This document shows, piece by piece, positions 12,501-26,500 of a stretch of DNA of 64,000 nucleotides. The stretch is taken from positions 653,501 to 717,500 of the forward strand of contig JAKOGI010000123.1 of assembly GCA_029747015.1 (NCBI GenBank), read 5' to 3'. This DNA comes from Carnegiea gigantea. Taxonomy: Eukaryota > Streptophyta > Magnoliopsida > Caryophyllales > Cactaceae. The position numbers were made by a program, and so were the translations under genes. Each line of letters begins with the position of its first letter. The first letter of the stretch is position 1. The notes beneath the pieces are model-generated. The model was not told the DNA's origin and searched no databases. It saw nothing but the letters and a program-made list of their open reading frames with translations.

Positions 12501-12570
12501 TCACAATGTGGGTCCTTCCCAAGTGAGCGGGGTTTGAGGGAATCTAGGTGTAGGCAACTTACCTTTATTG
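12501..12570 (-). mobile_element. Solitary RTE/SINE-like 3' tail, minus strand
   Basis: On the minus strand it reads GGTAAGTTGCCTACACCTAG, then a C-rich, GACCCACA-ending stretch. It is similar to the 3' end of the RTE element at 48572-48647 but with no coding part attached. Confidence 0.55.
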
Positions 12571-13475
12571 TGTTGCACCACCCATGGAGTCGTAACCCAT
12601 ATCTTGAACAAGAGCCTGTCAAAGCTCCAAGGAGTTGCTTTAGTAATGCTCATGTCGAGTAGTTAATCATTCACTGGGGGAAAATTTTTTGGGCATTTGG
12701 TGGCCGTGATCCTGACATATATGCACACAAGCTAGGAAAATATGGTGAACATGATTTGTTTGCTCGTTTTATGGATATATATCAGGTAGTAGAAGTGGTG
12801 TTCTTTCTGTCTGCTTTTTGGATGTATGGAAAACCCATTTTTGGGGATACTCACCTTGGATTATCACGGAGGTTGGACTAAAGCATAATGCCTCTAAGTT
12901 GTCCCGTGCTTCCTTTCTATAGAGTAGTATGCTGTCAACGGCTTTTAACCTACCATTTAACAGAACCAACCTCTCTGCAATTCCGGGTTGGGGGTAACGT
13001 TGCTACATCTGAACCCCCAAACTCGAGTTATGCATTCGGATATTGTAAATGATGTTCCTGAGGACATGAGGTTCCCTGAAAAAAGGTGGAGCTTCTGGCT
13101 AGAGTGCATGAATCCATCAACCTCTACTAAGTTGCTATGTTGAAATGTTTAGGAAACTAGGGCAATCAACTATCCATAGGAGCAGAATAAAGCAGAGCAT
13201 GAACATCTCAATAAAGGTTGCTGAGAGACAGCACTGTCTGCAAGTTCTTTGCCATCCTCTGTTCTCTGCTAGAGGTAGGCCTCTCATGTTTCGTTCTTAT
13301 GTTCTTCTTATCCCTTTTCCCCCCTTTGTTCTGTCTCAGCATACAGCATCAGCTGTGTGTGCTCGGAGTTTGTTTTCTATTTTACAGTCTAGATTCTTGA
13401 TTTCAAGGAGTCCCCAGATCTGGACCTTTGCATTTGAAGCAGCAGCGTCAGAACTTTAGTGGGATTTGGGCAAAA
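12571..13475 (+). other. Unassigned stretch with short coding-like remnants
   Basis: No complete gene. The + strand frame at about 12690-12783 reads GGRDPDIYAHKLGKYGEHDL and onward to FMDIYQ, followed by gtag, and around 13080-13125 VELLARVHESINLY. I do not recognise either protein. The region just before YRDC ends in a good acceptor (ttttacag, 13380-13387), which could splice a leader exon to the YRDC start exon. Confidence 0.3.
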
Positions 13476-16400
13476 ATGGCTTCGGGTCTAGGTGGTTGTG
13501 ATGGCATTTTGAGGAAAGGAACAGGTGTAGTTCTGCCTGCAACGGAGGAATTTGTGGGGGAGGCTGTTGAAGTGCTAAGTTCGGGGAAAGTAATTGCCGT
13601 GCCTACAGACACATTATATGGGTTCGCCTGTGACGCTTGGTATGCTCTTAATCTTAACTATACTTATGCAACATGGTTTTGCTTCTCTCTCCTTTTGTAT
13701 TTTATGTGGGGAAGTATGTGCTGATAGGGTGACATTTAAGGGAGTAGTTCAAATTAGACATTGAGTAAGCATAAATGGAGGTGTTCTTATAAAAAAGAGA
13801 ATGCTTGGAGGTTGCTTTCCCATCTCTCTTTTCCTCTTTTTTTTTTTGTTGGGGGGGGGGGGCGCTGTTGTCTGTGTACTTTCTATGTACCTTGCAGTAG
13901 AGGATAGTGACATATGTGTTGCACAATGACAAAATCAAAGTACCTATGGGTAGTACAAACACAATTGTTCTCCCCTAGTATTACAGATAATGCACCATAA
14001 AACAATGGAGCTTGATCAATAGAAATTCAGCCCCAATAGCAGCCTTTGGACTTTCAGATTTCTGTGCTCTCAACATTACATATCTTAGCATGTCAAGTCA
14101 TTTCTTTAGTAACTTTCTTTACTGTTTTGAAGACCCTGTTCCTTTCAATGCTAGTGTTTATCGTCACTCATGCAAACATTATTTCCAATGACATTCTTTT
14201 CCCAGATCATACTCTAGTTCGTCTTTATGTCCATGCAATTTCATCATCCCATTCATTGTTCTATTGATGAAATTCATCTGATAGCCAAGCCACAGAGGCA
14301 GTGATTTTTGGGTCTATCACACCTGAAAAAAAATGCCTACATAGTACACATTGTGTAATGTGAGGTATCTACTTGCAGGGAAGGCGACCTGTTGTAGATG
14401 GTCTATTTTGAATTGCCAATGATACCCAAAGAAACAATACAGGTTTAGGATCAGCACCATTCTTGCAGAAAATATTTTTCTAAGCAGTTTATATGTTCTC
14501 ACATGCAAAAGCTTTCTATCTCTCAGACTTTAGTTCTACTCTCTAGAGCATTGAGTTCAATAGGATCCAGCTCCAATGGTTTCTTCTGACCGTTCCTGAA
14601 GCTGGAATTGGTTAGGGCTTCCATCGACCCCCATAAAGTCTGCCTTTTTGGCGGGTCGGGGTGCATCTATTGATATTCATCATCTCTCCTTTTTTTCTTA
14701 AAACTTAAAGCCATGACCCATCACAGTTATCTTTATTATATCTCATGTTACAAAAATAGAATCTCTAATTACAGCAGGAAGTGAGAATAGAAAATGCTTC
14801 CTTTTTCCTAAAGTGCATAATCTGATTTTCTTCCTAAAGAAAGAAAAACCTTGCTCACTTTAGTACGTATGATATCTTTAGTGAACATCAAATTTGCATC
14901 CAGCACCGGCCTGGCAAATTTTAGGCTCAGGGCATTTGGGTTTAGACAAGGCTACGAATGCCTAATGCTCAAACCTGAACCATGTCGTCGTCTGAATTTT
15001 AAAAATCAGGTTTGAAACCGCTTTCTACAGTTGATCTGATTGTCCAAATTCGTTTTTGTTTTCTTTTCCTTTTCGCCTGTATAAATTGGTAGCGAGCTTC
15101 ATCCCCCCCCCCCAAAAAAAAAACCCCCCCCCCCCAAAAAAAAAAAGAAAAAGAAAAAGAAGTGTAATGTGAGTGTGAAGGGCATTGGCTGAGAATGACA
15201 GAAGGAAAGCATTTGAAGAAGATGAGGGATATTGGAGGATATGACAAATGAGAAACGGCCTTGAGTCGTTCAGGAATGAAGAACAGATGGAATTTGGCGT
15301 CGACATTGGTTGGTGGATGGACTAAAAAGGAGAGAGAGACAATGCAGTGAGTTGAGTGGAGAAATTGGAGAAGCTGAAAGAGGAGGGAGCAATGTTACTA
15401 AGAGGAGGGGGAAACAGAGTATTAGTGTTCAAGTTTGTTTCTTGTCTGTACATCTGCACGTTAAATATGTGAACGGTTGCGCTACTCACTAATCGAGGCC
15501 AAAGCCCAGATGTTAACTGAATTTGCACAGACGTTCAAATTTGTCTATACGTGGTTTAGGTCTATAATCCAGATTAATTTGTCTGATTAGTCAAGCCTGC
15601 AGCTGGATTGTATTGGGACATGTCCAGTTGTTGGAACTTTGAATTGGAGTAAAATGTTCTTGTCCATACTCAAAATTTTCAAACTTTGACAAATATGGTG
15701 ATTGGGCTGGACAATATTTTGCCAGGCCTGTCCAAATATTCAACTTAAAAACGTGTGCATCCATCTATTTTGTATCTTGACTAGAAGCGGCTTTTGCGAG
15801 ATTGAATGCTGTCTATAGCAGAAGCAACTTGTAAAGAGAAGGGGGGGGAAGCTAGCATGCAATGTTCGACCTGAAAATATGATAGATCTATCTTCCCAAC
15901 CCTCTCATCATCAAAGTACAAAGATCTTCATCCACTGTGACTAGGATTGAAAGAGTTGTATGCCCATCCCTTCAATATTGATGTGGGGGCATTCACTAGG
16001 ATTTTGACCATTGTACGAGACTTTTGTTCTTAGACTTCTTAATTTTATGATTTAAAAATGCTGTTGTTAGCAGCTTGTAGCAAATTGAATGATGATCAAT
16101 GCTTTTGAAATTTATATGACAATAAGATTTTCCCGTGTTTGCTTTGCATCGGCCTATCAGGTAGTGCTGGTTATTTCAGCCCTAGTGGGTTTGAATGAAT
16201 TACCCAGTTCTATTTATCCTCACTGGCTTAGGTATCTTTCCTGGATTTCCTTTTCCGGGGTTTCTTTGACTGTTGTTCACCCTAATTTGTGTGCTATTCT
16301 GTATCCCCTGATCCTCTGGCTCTTTTTTTTCCTCTGTTGTATTCTTAATTTTTCCTGTCTTATTTAAAAAAATAAAATGACTTTGACAATCGAAGTGAAC

Positions 16401-19400
16401 ATATCTTATCATGTTCGACTTTTTCTCCGTTTCAGATATCCTCGTCATGTAGATACTGGAACGAACTTCTGTTATGGTGCTCAGTTCTTGTCTCAAGTGT
16501 CAAGTTGCATTTTTTTCTTTTTAAATAAAACTTGACCTCTCTTATACTGCTTGCTGTTGTAGTTCCAGGGAAGCTGTTAACAGGATTTATGAGATCAAAT
16601 GGCGCAAACATACAAGCCCTCTTGCAATCTGTGTTGGGGATGTGTCAGACATAAAGCGCTTTGCAGCTACGGATCACTTACCGGGAACTCTGCTCAATGC
16701 CCTTCTTCCTGGTCCAGTGACTGTGGTGCTAAGACGAGGTTTGTTACTCATTATTTTCCTTTCATTTCAATTAAAGAGCCCAAACAGAGGGGAAGTGAGA
16801 ACGAGAAAGAAAGAAATCGGAAATTTGGAGGGTCATGTATTACTAAATTGAAATATATTTTTATCATGGATGTTAGCTGTTAAAAAACTGAGCTATGCAC
16901 AGCTCACTTTGGCATTATGGTGCAAAAACTACAATAAATATTTTGATTTTGAATTTTTTGAGAGTGAACATGTTGATGCATATTTGAAACAATATTTAAC
17001 AGGTCATGTGCTATTTGCTAAGATGATCATATAATATGCTTATTCTTTTACCTGCTCTAATTTCCATGCAGTGAATCCACACTAAATAGAGTTTATCAAA
17101 ATAAAGAGAATTAAATGTAAAGTTAAAACAATGAAAAGAAAATAACAGTAAGATAATTCCACTTATGAATTGATGAAAGATATTCATTCAATTTAATTTT
17201 AAAGGATAATTAACTACTTTCTATTTATTAAATAACATTGCTCTTATGACATCATCCAAACAAAACCCAAAAGGATTATGAACCATAGGAAAAGATGCTT
17301 ATGTATTGTTCTATCGTCAAACAGATGATATCTAGATGTACACGCATATTACTTTTTTTAAGGAAAAGCTACGATGAACTCCCTTTTTTTCCAAAGTATT
17401 TGCGCTTTCATTGACTAAATCATATGCAATTGCATTCCATTGTGAAGTTAATGCATTGTCATGAATAGTATCCATTTATGCCCAATGCATATCTGATTGA
17501 ACACTGTGCAGCTTAAGGACAAAGTTATTTTATTGCATAATTTGTTCTTTGCTTTTTGAATTTGCATTGTGGCCCCACAGATCTCAAATAATCTGGAAAA
17601 AAGCAGCCTTACGGTAGCCCCTCTCTTCCCTTTTATTAAAGCTTTTGTGTAAATATATTTGGTAACCTTTACATTGCAAGGTCTAATTACAATAATGCCC
17701 CCAATGGGGATCCTACTTAAGTAGGGTGTAGGGAGATTTAAATGCAGGTAGCCCGAGCCCTATAGAGTTGTGAGAAACCCACAAAGAAATCTCATAGAAA
17801 CATTTTTTGTTTAAAAATCTTTTAAGGGGGAAAATTTTCCAAGTAGCCCAAGCAGTACAAGGTATAATACGATCGTAATATTCATTATCAAACAAACTTC
17901 TATAAGGAGCTGAGGAGTGATCACTAAGTGCCTAGATGCCAAAAGAAGGCTTAGAAAAAGCAACCGTAATCCTATGCCTCTGAAATCTTCCATGTTGAGC
18001 TATGTCTTCTGTAATTTGGAACTAGACCAGATCTAATTTGATAACCTCATTCCACTTTTTGTTAGGCCATCCTTTACCTCTATTACCTCCTAGAGTGTGA
18101 ATCGTCTCATGCCTCCGGATGTGTGCATTTTTACTACTCAATTTGATGTGTCCAACATCCAAACTATCTACGTCTTGCTTCATGGATCTTTACCCATCTT
18201 GATTCATGCTACTGCCACTTTTGCCTAAGTTTTTAATTTCTTGTCTTGTCCAATCGTGTGTGGCCACATATTCACTCAATCATCCTCATCTGAGCCACAA
18301 TCATATTTGGAACTTGAGTCTCCTTAATTGGTGGTCAACATCTTGAGCCATGCGACAAAGCTGGTCTAGTTGCCATATGGTGGAATCTCTCTTTTAGTCT
18401 ACTAGGGTAAGTGGATCTCTTATCAGGCAAAATCCTTGATAAATTCCGTTGTTTTTTCATTGCACCCATGTATTGTATAATGCAATCATTGATATCCCCT
18501 TTGATTTGTATGGTCGAGCCCAAGTATTCAAACTTCTCAATGTTCTCTCTAATTGTACAGTTTAAATTACTATCCATGAATTTGCACAAATGTGATTAAT
18601 GTACATCAATTATGCCATTTTGTCTGATTTAGATAGTCAGAATTTTAACTTTTTAGTTTTATGACATTTTTATTCCCTGCAAAAGTGGCAATCGTTGAAT
18701 GCAAAATGAATGTCAAGTGTTATTTCACTCCTTATGTATTCATTTTTTGCCTTCTAACATGACCACTTAATTGAAGATATTACTATACTGTCAGTCATGT
18801 TATTGTCATTTGGGAGGAGTATCTTTTCCTAAGTGAGGAGTTAGTACTAATGAACTAAATCAAGATTGTAGTTTATATTTTCATCAACATCGTGTCCATT
18901 ATGATATTAACATATGTAAATGGAAATTCAAGTATTCAACTATTCTTTTCTGATGGAACATATGCAATGGGGTCGACTACATATAGGTTTCAAGTTTCCA
19001 AGTGTTTTTTTCCCCTTTTTTTGGGGGGGGGGGGGGTTGGGCACTGTGCAGAATACGTACCTTTGATCAATTTAGTAGTGTTAATTTCTTAAATTTATTT
19101 CTACTATGATAGCTCTCTCTACCTATTTTGTAAATATGTCTATATTTTTCAAATTATTTGGTTGCAATCATCTTATTTCATGCGTATTTTTCTTTGCTTT
19201 GCTTGCCTGAAGAGATAAGGCTGCCTACGTCTGGATCTCCCCAAACCTCAGGAAAGCGAGATCTGCACTGGGAGGAGGAGTAGTAGTTGTTGTTGTTTGC
19301 TTGCGTCATGTGAGACCCCAAAGAAGCACAAAGTATAAAAGAAAATATATACAACATCTCATGAGAACACTTGTCCCTTGTCATTAAAACAACTCACAGA

Positions 19401-21124
19401 CTCAAGTTTTATATTATGTTAGCTAGATTTGATAATTCTAAAAGGGGTGAGTATATCATGTTTGATTGAATGAAAGCAAAATTGATTATTAATTCACTGA
19501 TATGCTCCTTTGTTTCAGAGGAGTCAAGTATTCTCGAGAAGTCCCTCAATCCGGGATTAGACAGTATTGGCGTTCGAGTGCCTGATTGCAATTTTATAAG
19601 GATCGTTTCTCGACGGTCTGGAAGTGCTTTAGCTCTGACTAGTGCAAACTTGAGTGGGCAGCCTAGCAGTGTCTGCATTAAGGACTTCAAGAATTTGTGG
19701 GAGCATTGTGCGTATGTTTTTGATGGTGGTGAGCTTCCAATGGGCCAAGCAGGATCTACGGTTGTGGATCTGACTAGACATGGGATATACAAAATACTTA
19801 GACCTGGCAGGTTAGAGTCTAAACATTGAGAATCTTCATTTTCATTTTGAGGCGCTGTTTGGGTACGAGAGGGTCTTTCTTTTTATTTAACTTTTTTTAC
19901 TTTTATTTGTTTTGTGGATGAGATAGGTAAGGTAACCGATCTAAGAGCCCCAGCACTTGCGTGGGCGCTTTAATCGCTCATCACTCGTGTAGACACTTTA
20001 GGGGCTTCTATACTTGCCCAATCCCCTTAGCAAGAGGGGGTGCATGACTATTGGAGGAGCTGGAGTGGAGTAAGAGGGGAGCCTTCCCTCGTAAATGGCC
20101 TTAGTTATTTGAACTTATTACCATTTTCTAAAAAGTTTGAGTTGAATACCTCTTGATCATCCCTTTGGTATTCTTGTGTGGGATGATTGACTTCTAATAA
20201 AATCTTGTCTCTGAAAATTTGAATTTTAAACGGTTTGGTACACCTCAAATTCATACCTGACAAAAGTTACACGATTCATAAAGCCATTCTCTTGGCTCTA
20301 GAGTTGACTCTAAATGATTAACCTAAGTTAGTGGGTTTGTTCAAAATCACTCTACCAACAATGTATACCTGAGACATTCCTTCTGTCCTTGTGCACTTGC
20401 TCTGTGAACATACCTTTGCTTAAACCCTAGGCTTGCACCTCCCAAATTCTTACCCAGCCTACCCAGGTTTCTACGAATCCTACCCCAAAAAGTTCAATAA
20501 TATATGCAGGCTTGTTCTTTAGAAGTAAATTTGGGAAGTTGTCTTATCAAGAGATACCACGTTGGTCAACTATTTTAAAAGTGACTTTTGAAGCTTTGGG
20601 TCACTAATAAATTACCTTAGGACGAATTCTTAATGTGTTGGATGATAACTAAATCATTGGGGTGCTTTTAACTTGCATACCCCCTACCCCCCCGAACCAC
20701 TCACCCAAAAAAAAAAAGGAAAGAAAATGTTAAACTGAGCATAGAAGTTACCACAAAATAAACTATTAATTGCCAAGAAAGTTTCGAAAGTCACCCTTGA
20801 AACATTCTTCTCACAATCTCTCAGATAAGATGGTCACTCTTACCTAAGATGCTATTTTTTAGATATCATGATATTCAACATCATATTTTTGTGAAGGTTT
20901 TTCAATTATCAGAATTGTTTTTTAAGACTCTATCTGAACTGACCCGAAGTCAAATTAAAATCTCTATGGTTTAACGTCAGCAAATGTTTTTTTGTACACA
21001 TTTTCTTTTGTGTTTTTTCCGTTTTGACTCACATGTGCTATTTTTCAAAATGTACAGTGCGAGAGAAAAAACTGCTGCTATTCTGCAAAAGTATGGTTTC
21101 CAAGAAGAGGGGACTCACACTTGA
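13476..21124 (+). CDS. YRDC: YrdC/Sua5-family threonylcarbamoyl-AMP synthase
   Basis: The four exons are 13476-13639, 16563-16738, 19519-19810 and 21058-21124. They join in phase to 232 residues plus a stop. The protein makes threonylcarbamoyl-AMP from threonine, bicarbonate and ATP, the first step of the tRNA t6A37 modification. Family marks are VPTDTLYG (residues 42-49), the KxR motif K67-W-R69 before HTSPLAICVGD, LLPGPVTVVL, IGVRVPD, TSANLSG (154-160), GQAGSTVVDL and the C-terminal LRPGSARE. It is a single-domain enzyme without the extra Sua5 domain. The start is the first ATG after an in-frame TGA at 13398. I see no clear transit peptide. All introns are GT-AG. They hold old RTE debris and poly-T/poly-G tracts. 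Confidence 0.93.
13837..13862. repeat. T-run/G-run junction
   Basis: T11, gtt, then G12, in YRDC intron 1. One member of the polarity-constrained set. Confidence 0.95.
15103..15146. repeat. C11-A10-C12-A11 compound homopolymer tract
   Basis: Two successive C-run/A-run pairs in YRDC intron 1, followed by an AG-rich stretch. Confidence 0.95.
17950..18600 (-). pseudogene. Decayed RTE-type reverse transcriptase C-terminal fragment
   Basis: Minus-strand translation gives KFEYLGSTIQIKGDIND (18530-18480), then a worn copy of the region ending in TRPALSHGSRC. Further on, NKKWNEVIKLDL and ITEDIAQHGRFQRHRI appear near 18060-17960. The order matches the C-terminal part of plant RTE polyproteins, compared with KFKYLSSIIQQNGDIGED in the element at 45460. 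It lies antisense in YRDC intron 2 and is interrupted by stops. Confidence 0.7.
19016..19036. repeat. T7-G14 junction
   Basis: Homopolymer pair in YRDC intron 2, same outer polarity as the others. Confidence 0.95.
19211..19298 (+). mobile_element. Solitary RTE/SINE-like 3' tail
   Basis: It reads gataaggctgcctacgtctg, then gatctcccca and an AG-rich end that runs into (GTT)n. It aligns with the RTE 3' end at 48572-48647. It sits in YRDC intron 2 with no coding part. Confidence 0.65.
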
Positions 21125-21985
21125 TGATCTTCATATGCTAATAAGCTGGATTGTAGCTATTAATTTCCCCAGCATCAAGTCTGTGAGGGAGTTTGGTCCA
21201 TCATGGATGGGATGCTTTCCACTGCTCTAAATTATCTCCAAGGTTTGAAGGTCCCTATTCTCCTGTGTTTAATTTGGCTGTCAAATTGTTGCAATGTTCT
21301 GTGCTGGTCTTGATTTCTTCTCTGTGACAGAGATCAAGATCCTAGTTGTTTGGTCTTTGTGTACTGATAAAAAATCTTGAATAGCATGTCTTCCTGAATG
21401 ATTCCAAACCGCTGCACATGACTAACTAAGTATTGATCTACAATATTTTCAAGTTACAAGCATTGCTAGCATTAGATTGATCTAGTTCTTAGGATTTGTA
21501 TGCTCCCACCCTTTTATAGGATAATTTCATGCCCTTTCCTGAAACAGTTTAGTACTTCCCAAAGTTGTTACTGTCGCGAATTCTATACATGCCAAGATTT
21601 CCATGTCTTAATTTTCTATTGAGTTGGTATATTTATTCTCTTTTAGTAGGTGCACCTAAGCAACCCTTTTCGACGTTATCATGATTCATGCATGTGTGTG
21701 TGCAAAAATAAGGCAAACCACCTCTTAGTTTGTAAACTTAATCTCACAAAAGTCTAAGTTTATTTTGTGGGCCCCAAAACCCGGAAGTTTTCATTCTCTT
21801 AGTCTATCCCTCTTTGCTACGATATAGGTGATATCCCTTTATGTCCCTCACTTGGGCATTACCTTGGTGCGCAAAATCATCCAAGACTCATTTCACACAC
21901 CTATGCTAAATATGCTCTCTTTCACCTCTGCGTAATTATTTTCCTTTTTCAAGCATATTTCCTGTTGTATACTTGTGACTCTGCA
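21125..21985. other. 3' flank of YRDC, no gene seen
   Basis: It should contain the YRDC 3' untranslated region. No feature recognised beyond ordinary AT-rich sequence. Confidence 0.4.
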
Positions 21986-21989
21986 ACCT

Positions 21990-22650
21990 TCCTAAGTCAA
22001 GTGCCTAAGCCTATGCTCAACTACCCAACAGTGTATCCCATGTAATGCCATATGACATATCTGGCCCAGCAGCTATGATCTATCCAAGAAGACTTCCATC
22101 CAAGTTTTAGTGGAGTCCTCATCTCACATTGAATCTGCCATATGCTCCAACTTTGCTACTCTTTGCATGCACAGTGGTTCGTCATTAATCTCCACATTAA
22201 CTTGAGTTGTTGACCAGAAATTATCTTTCTTACCTACATTATGTTCTCCACGTGGACATTTGAGAAGCTTTTAATGCTATCAAACTTATAATCTTTGCTC
22301 TTGGTCTCTGTCCTAGCGGTCTGAATTTTTCCGAATCTTCCAGCTTATTATGATAGTTCCTCTTGTCCATTTGGTTAATGGCATCAGTAAAGATCATGCA
22401 CAAAGGTTAGCCATCCTAATTTATACTAGTAAGTCTTACCCATACTGACTGCAAGGAGTATGAAGGCTTAAGGTAGATCCCTAAAGAAGTCTGACATCAA
22501 TAGGAAAATAGACTGTATCTCCCATAAGCGTATGAAAACAAGTCCCTGATGCATTATACTTATCTCTCATAACTTGGATGTGTCTGTGAACACTTCCAGA
22601 GGGCTAATTTCAGCATCCTCCACAGGAACATTTTCGGCATTGTACTATAG
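21990..22650 (-). pseudogene. Strongly decayed RTE reverse transcriptase relic
   Basis: On the minus strand, short pieces recall the RTE reverse transcriptase: FPIDVRLL.GSTLSLHT near 22530, where functional copies have GLHQGS.LSP, and PLCMIFTDAINQMD.RNYHNKLE near 22400, where they have CMLFADDIVL. Frames shift and stops are frequent. Similarity is seen by eye only. Confidence 0.45.
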
Positions 22651-23507
22651 ACCTTTATAGTTCGATGGACTATATGCATGTCTTGCTATGTTTCTCGGTG
22701 AGCCTTACAGTATGTTTGGCGAAGTGTTCAAATGGATAGTTCTGTCATGAATATAATTGATTCTCAGAGAGGGAATCTTGGTCCTAAATCAGTGTCTCCC
22801 ACAATTTCATTGAGCAATTTGTCTGTTTAATGCCCTAGTGGTTGGTTCAGTTCTATTTGTTACCTTCATGCCTATGCAGCAACATTAGTGTGCTAGACCT
22901 CCATTCTTCTGAGAACTGTTTGTCCTGAGGATGGCATTGCGTAAGTTGGTTAACCAAGTTATGCTTTCTCAACCCTGTCCTTTCAAGCTTCTGTTGAAAT
23001 TAGGTCCAGTTTCATGGCTTTTTTTTTTTTTTTTTTAACTGCCTCTTCAACCTTTTACCAAGTGATACATGGAACCCATACCTTCTCTGTCTCATTACGG
23101 AGTTGGCAAGTAACAGTTTCCTTCATACATAGTGATCTGAAAATAATAATACTTGACGTTACGAGAATTGCTGCCACGGCATCCACAAGTTTGGAAGAAC
23201 AAGCGCAAAATATGAACTGATGTTTGTTGATGTACAATACATATGATGATCAATCAAAACTGGTATGATCATATGGAGTAATGGTCCATTTATAACCACT
23301 GGCTACAATATTTGTGTGCTGTAGTTTGACGACCATCATTCTTGACCTTCCTTGAAAAAGTACAGGTTTGAATCATGCTTCACAAAATGATAATGGATAT
23401 CCTTTACACATTTTTTTTCCCAGTTTTGTTATTGAGGAAGAGTGTTGTATTGCCTTTCTACAAATTAAACAGACATCTCAGGCTTCCAGCTATTAGATAA
23501 TGTTGGC
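22651..23507. other. Spacer between convergent YRDC and P450 genes
   Basis: Non-coding. It holds a T18 run at 23019-23036 and, near 23500, the end of the P450 gene. No other feature seen. Confidence 0.4.
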
Positions 23508-26500
23508 CTAGACTTTACATAAAATCAAGTTGACACCATGCTGAGGCTTAATAGTAAGAGAACTATAAGGGGCATGGACATAAGTCGGTGAAAGATGCAA
23601 AGAGAAGCGTTGCAAAATCATTGTTAGAGCCATTTTTGCCTCCAATAGTGCGAAGTTTTGCCCAATGCAAACTCGTGGCCCGAAGCTGAAGGGTATGAAC
23701 AGACCTTGCTTCTTCATTGCTTTGGAAACACCTTGTGAGAATCTCTCTGGATTAAATTCCTTCGAGTCTTTCCCCCATATCTCACTATCTTGGTTGAGTA
23801 TAGATAAAGGAATGATAAGTTCCGTCCCTGCTGGTAGTAACCAGTCCCTCAACTTTACGTCCCTGAAAACCCTCCGAAGGAGTATGTAAGCTGGAGTGTA
23901 TAATCTCAGTGCCTCATTTAGTATCATGCCCACCTGTGGTAAGAAGAATTTGGTTTCAAGAGGTTGAAAAGTAAATCAAACAAGTTCGTTCTGTGAAGTA
24001 TTACAATGGGTAAAGAAGCTTTTCTCTTCTTGAGTTGACTTAGATGGTGTTAATTTCATGTTGATGAGAATAATAGGCTCAGGTTGGGTTCTGGGAGTAT
24101 CTTGCTATATCCCCCGCCCCCTTCCTTCCCAGGAAATAAAAAAGAAACAGATGGAAATACGAAAGAAAGAAAAGAAAGTAAGAAAGAAAAGGTTGTCCAG
24201 AGAGTCACTTTTGGTAGGTTCAGTGTAGGTTGATTCTTAAGGCTTAGTTAAGTTGAAATTGATTCATTTAATTATCTTGGGTGACTGTAACAAGTAAACC
24301 TTGGTTTCAGAAGGTCCAATCACAAACCAAATGAGTGAAATACTTTTGAGTATTCTAGTCCCTATGCAGATCATTTCGTTGGCTTGCATTGGATTAATTT
24401 CAGGTTGATAAATCATCATGGTTAAGCAGGGTTTTCATTGTATGCTGGTTTGAGGCGGTTCCATAGGGGTGGTCCATGAACTTTGTCATAATTATTTTAT
24501 TGGGCAATTCAGTTGGGATCTGGCTGAAATCCAATCACTCTTTCTTGGTCTATATGAGGACTAGTTTCAGGTCCCTGAGGTCAAAAAGTTGGGTAAATCT
24601 CAGTTTTTTTTTTAATTTTTAAATATATATTGGTGAATGCTTGTCACTTGTCAATCTAGTATCCTATGAAGATTCCACCAGTAATTTGTGTTGGATTAAA
24701 GATTCAATCATATAGTGAGTGTAAGCGAAACTATGTCGAAGAGGATAAGAACTTACAACTTTCAACTGGTTCAATCCATCGAAGCTTGGGTTCTGTTCCT
24801 TCCCAAACACCTGCATAATCTCAGTTCTTGCTCGTTCCTGCCAATCCTGATGCTTGCTTAGCAAAACCAGTGTCCAACCGAGCATGGAGGATGTGGTCTC
24901 TGCCCCAGCTAAGTAGAAGAGTTTGCATTCCTGAACAACCTCTTCCGTTGTCAACCCTTTTGCCTTTTCATTTCCTTGTTCTTGGATTTCTTTCAAGTTA
25001 GATTCAAGTAGTATACCCAACAGATCCACTTTGTTACTTCCGCCTGCCTCCAGCTCTAATTTTCTCTTTTCAATGATTCCCATTAACAAAGCTTCAACTT
25101 CTTTGCTGATTGCCTTTGCTCTTCTGTTTGCCTTGGTTGGCAAAAATCTGAGATAATTGGCACGCTTATTGCAAGTTTCCACATGTGACTAATGCATGTT
25201 CTAAGGGGGAACTCTTATAGTAATGCAGAGGTTCTATTCATTCTGTGGACCATGAATCTTGGCCTCCTGGCTAGTTATAAAGGAATTAGGGCCCCTTGGA
25301 TGTCATTTGAACTCTATGCTACAGATTTCATCATTCTACGGTCTTTCACAGATTCAGATTCTTCTAAACTTTTTCTTTCATATTTCTACATATTTTAGAT
25401 GTCTAAAGATTTTATAGTATTCCCTTAGTGTCTCCAGCATCAGGATCTCAATCTGTGTATCTCTACAAATTCCCAGATATTTCTTCATTATCCTGTGAAT
25501 TTCATATCATTATAATTTTTTCTACATATTTTCATGGAACATAACAAAATGGAATGGAACTTCTACACAAGTTGGACAGGAGATTAGCATGTCTAGTACT
25601 TTTAGCTAACTTAGCAATCAATTAAGCTGCGCTGACCTCAAGAGTTTTTAATTTTACCTTAAACCGGGGATATAGTTTGCTCGCGTAAGCTCTTTGAGCA
25701 GGTCAATATACTCCTTTTGTAGGTGAAAAATTTTCTGTCCTCCTTCGTAACTGCTGCCAAATGCACCCCTTGAAATTACGTCGCATGTTAAATTTTCTAG
25801 ATGAGGCCACACGTCTAACTCACAGGATCCATCTTTTGAGAGTAGTTGCTCCCATGACTCTGTCATCTTCTGACAGCTTACATGCGTCAGGGGCAATACA
25901 TTCTGTACCAGGAGGTTGAACATGAAAGTCATACTACAGAAGCTTTCAAAGATTGGATGGGTGGACGCACTTTTGGTAAAAAATAGAAGGAAAACAAAAT
26001 TAAAGAGGGCACATAGGTAAGTACTTAGCCACTACGAGAGGTTACCTTCAACTTCTCGAGATGGAAAGCAGGATTGATGATTTTCCGATGCTTGGCCCAT
26101 TTCTCCCCTTCATATCCAAAGAGCCCCACCATAAGTAGCTTGGTAAATGGGCGATTTGGCTTCTGAAAATCTTCATGCCTCGTTAACATTTCCTTCATCT
26201 TATCTGGATTGATGACAATCAGCCATGGTGTTGTGCCCAGCCATCCAAATGAGTTGTTACCTACGATTTCCCAGTCAAAAACAATCACCAAGCCTGTGGG
26301 GCTTATAAAGTGAAACTAAAAGTATCTGGAGGGAACGCAAAAGATACATCTGTGTTACTGTAACAGGCCTTGTTGCACAAAGTAATACTGTCAAGCACCT
26401 TATAAGGGAAATGAACAAGGGACAATTGAGATAGGAGGTCCCCCTCCTCTTTTTCTCCTCTCAGAAGGGTATTTTCAATTTGTTTGCAAGGTCAGTTATG

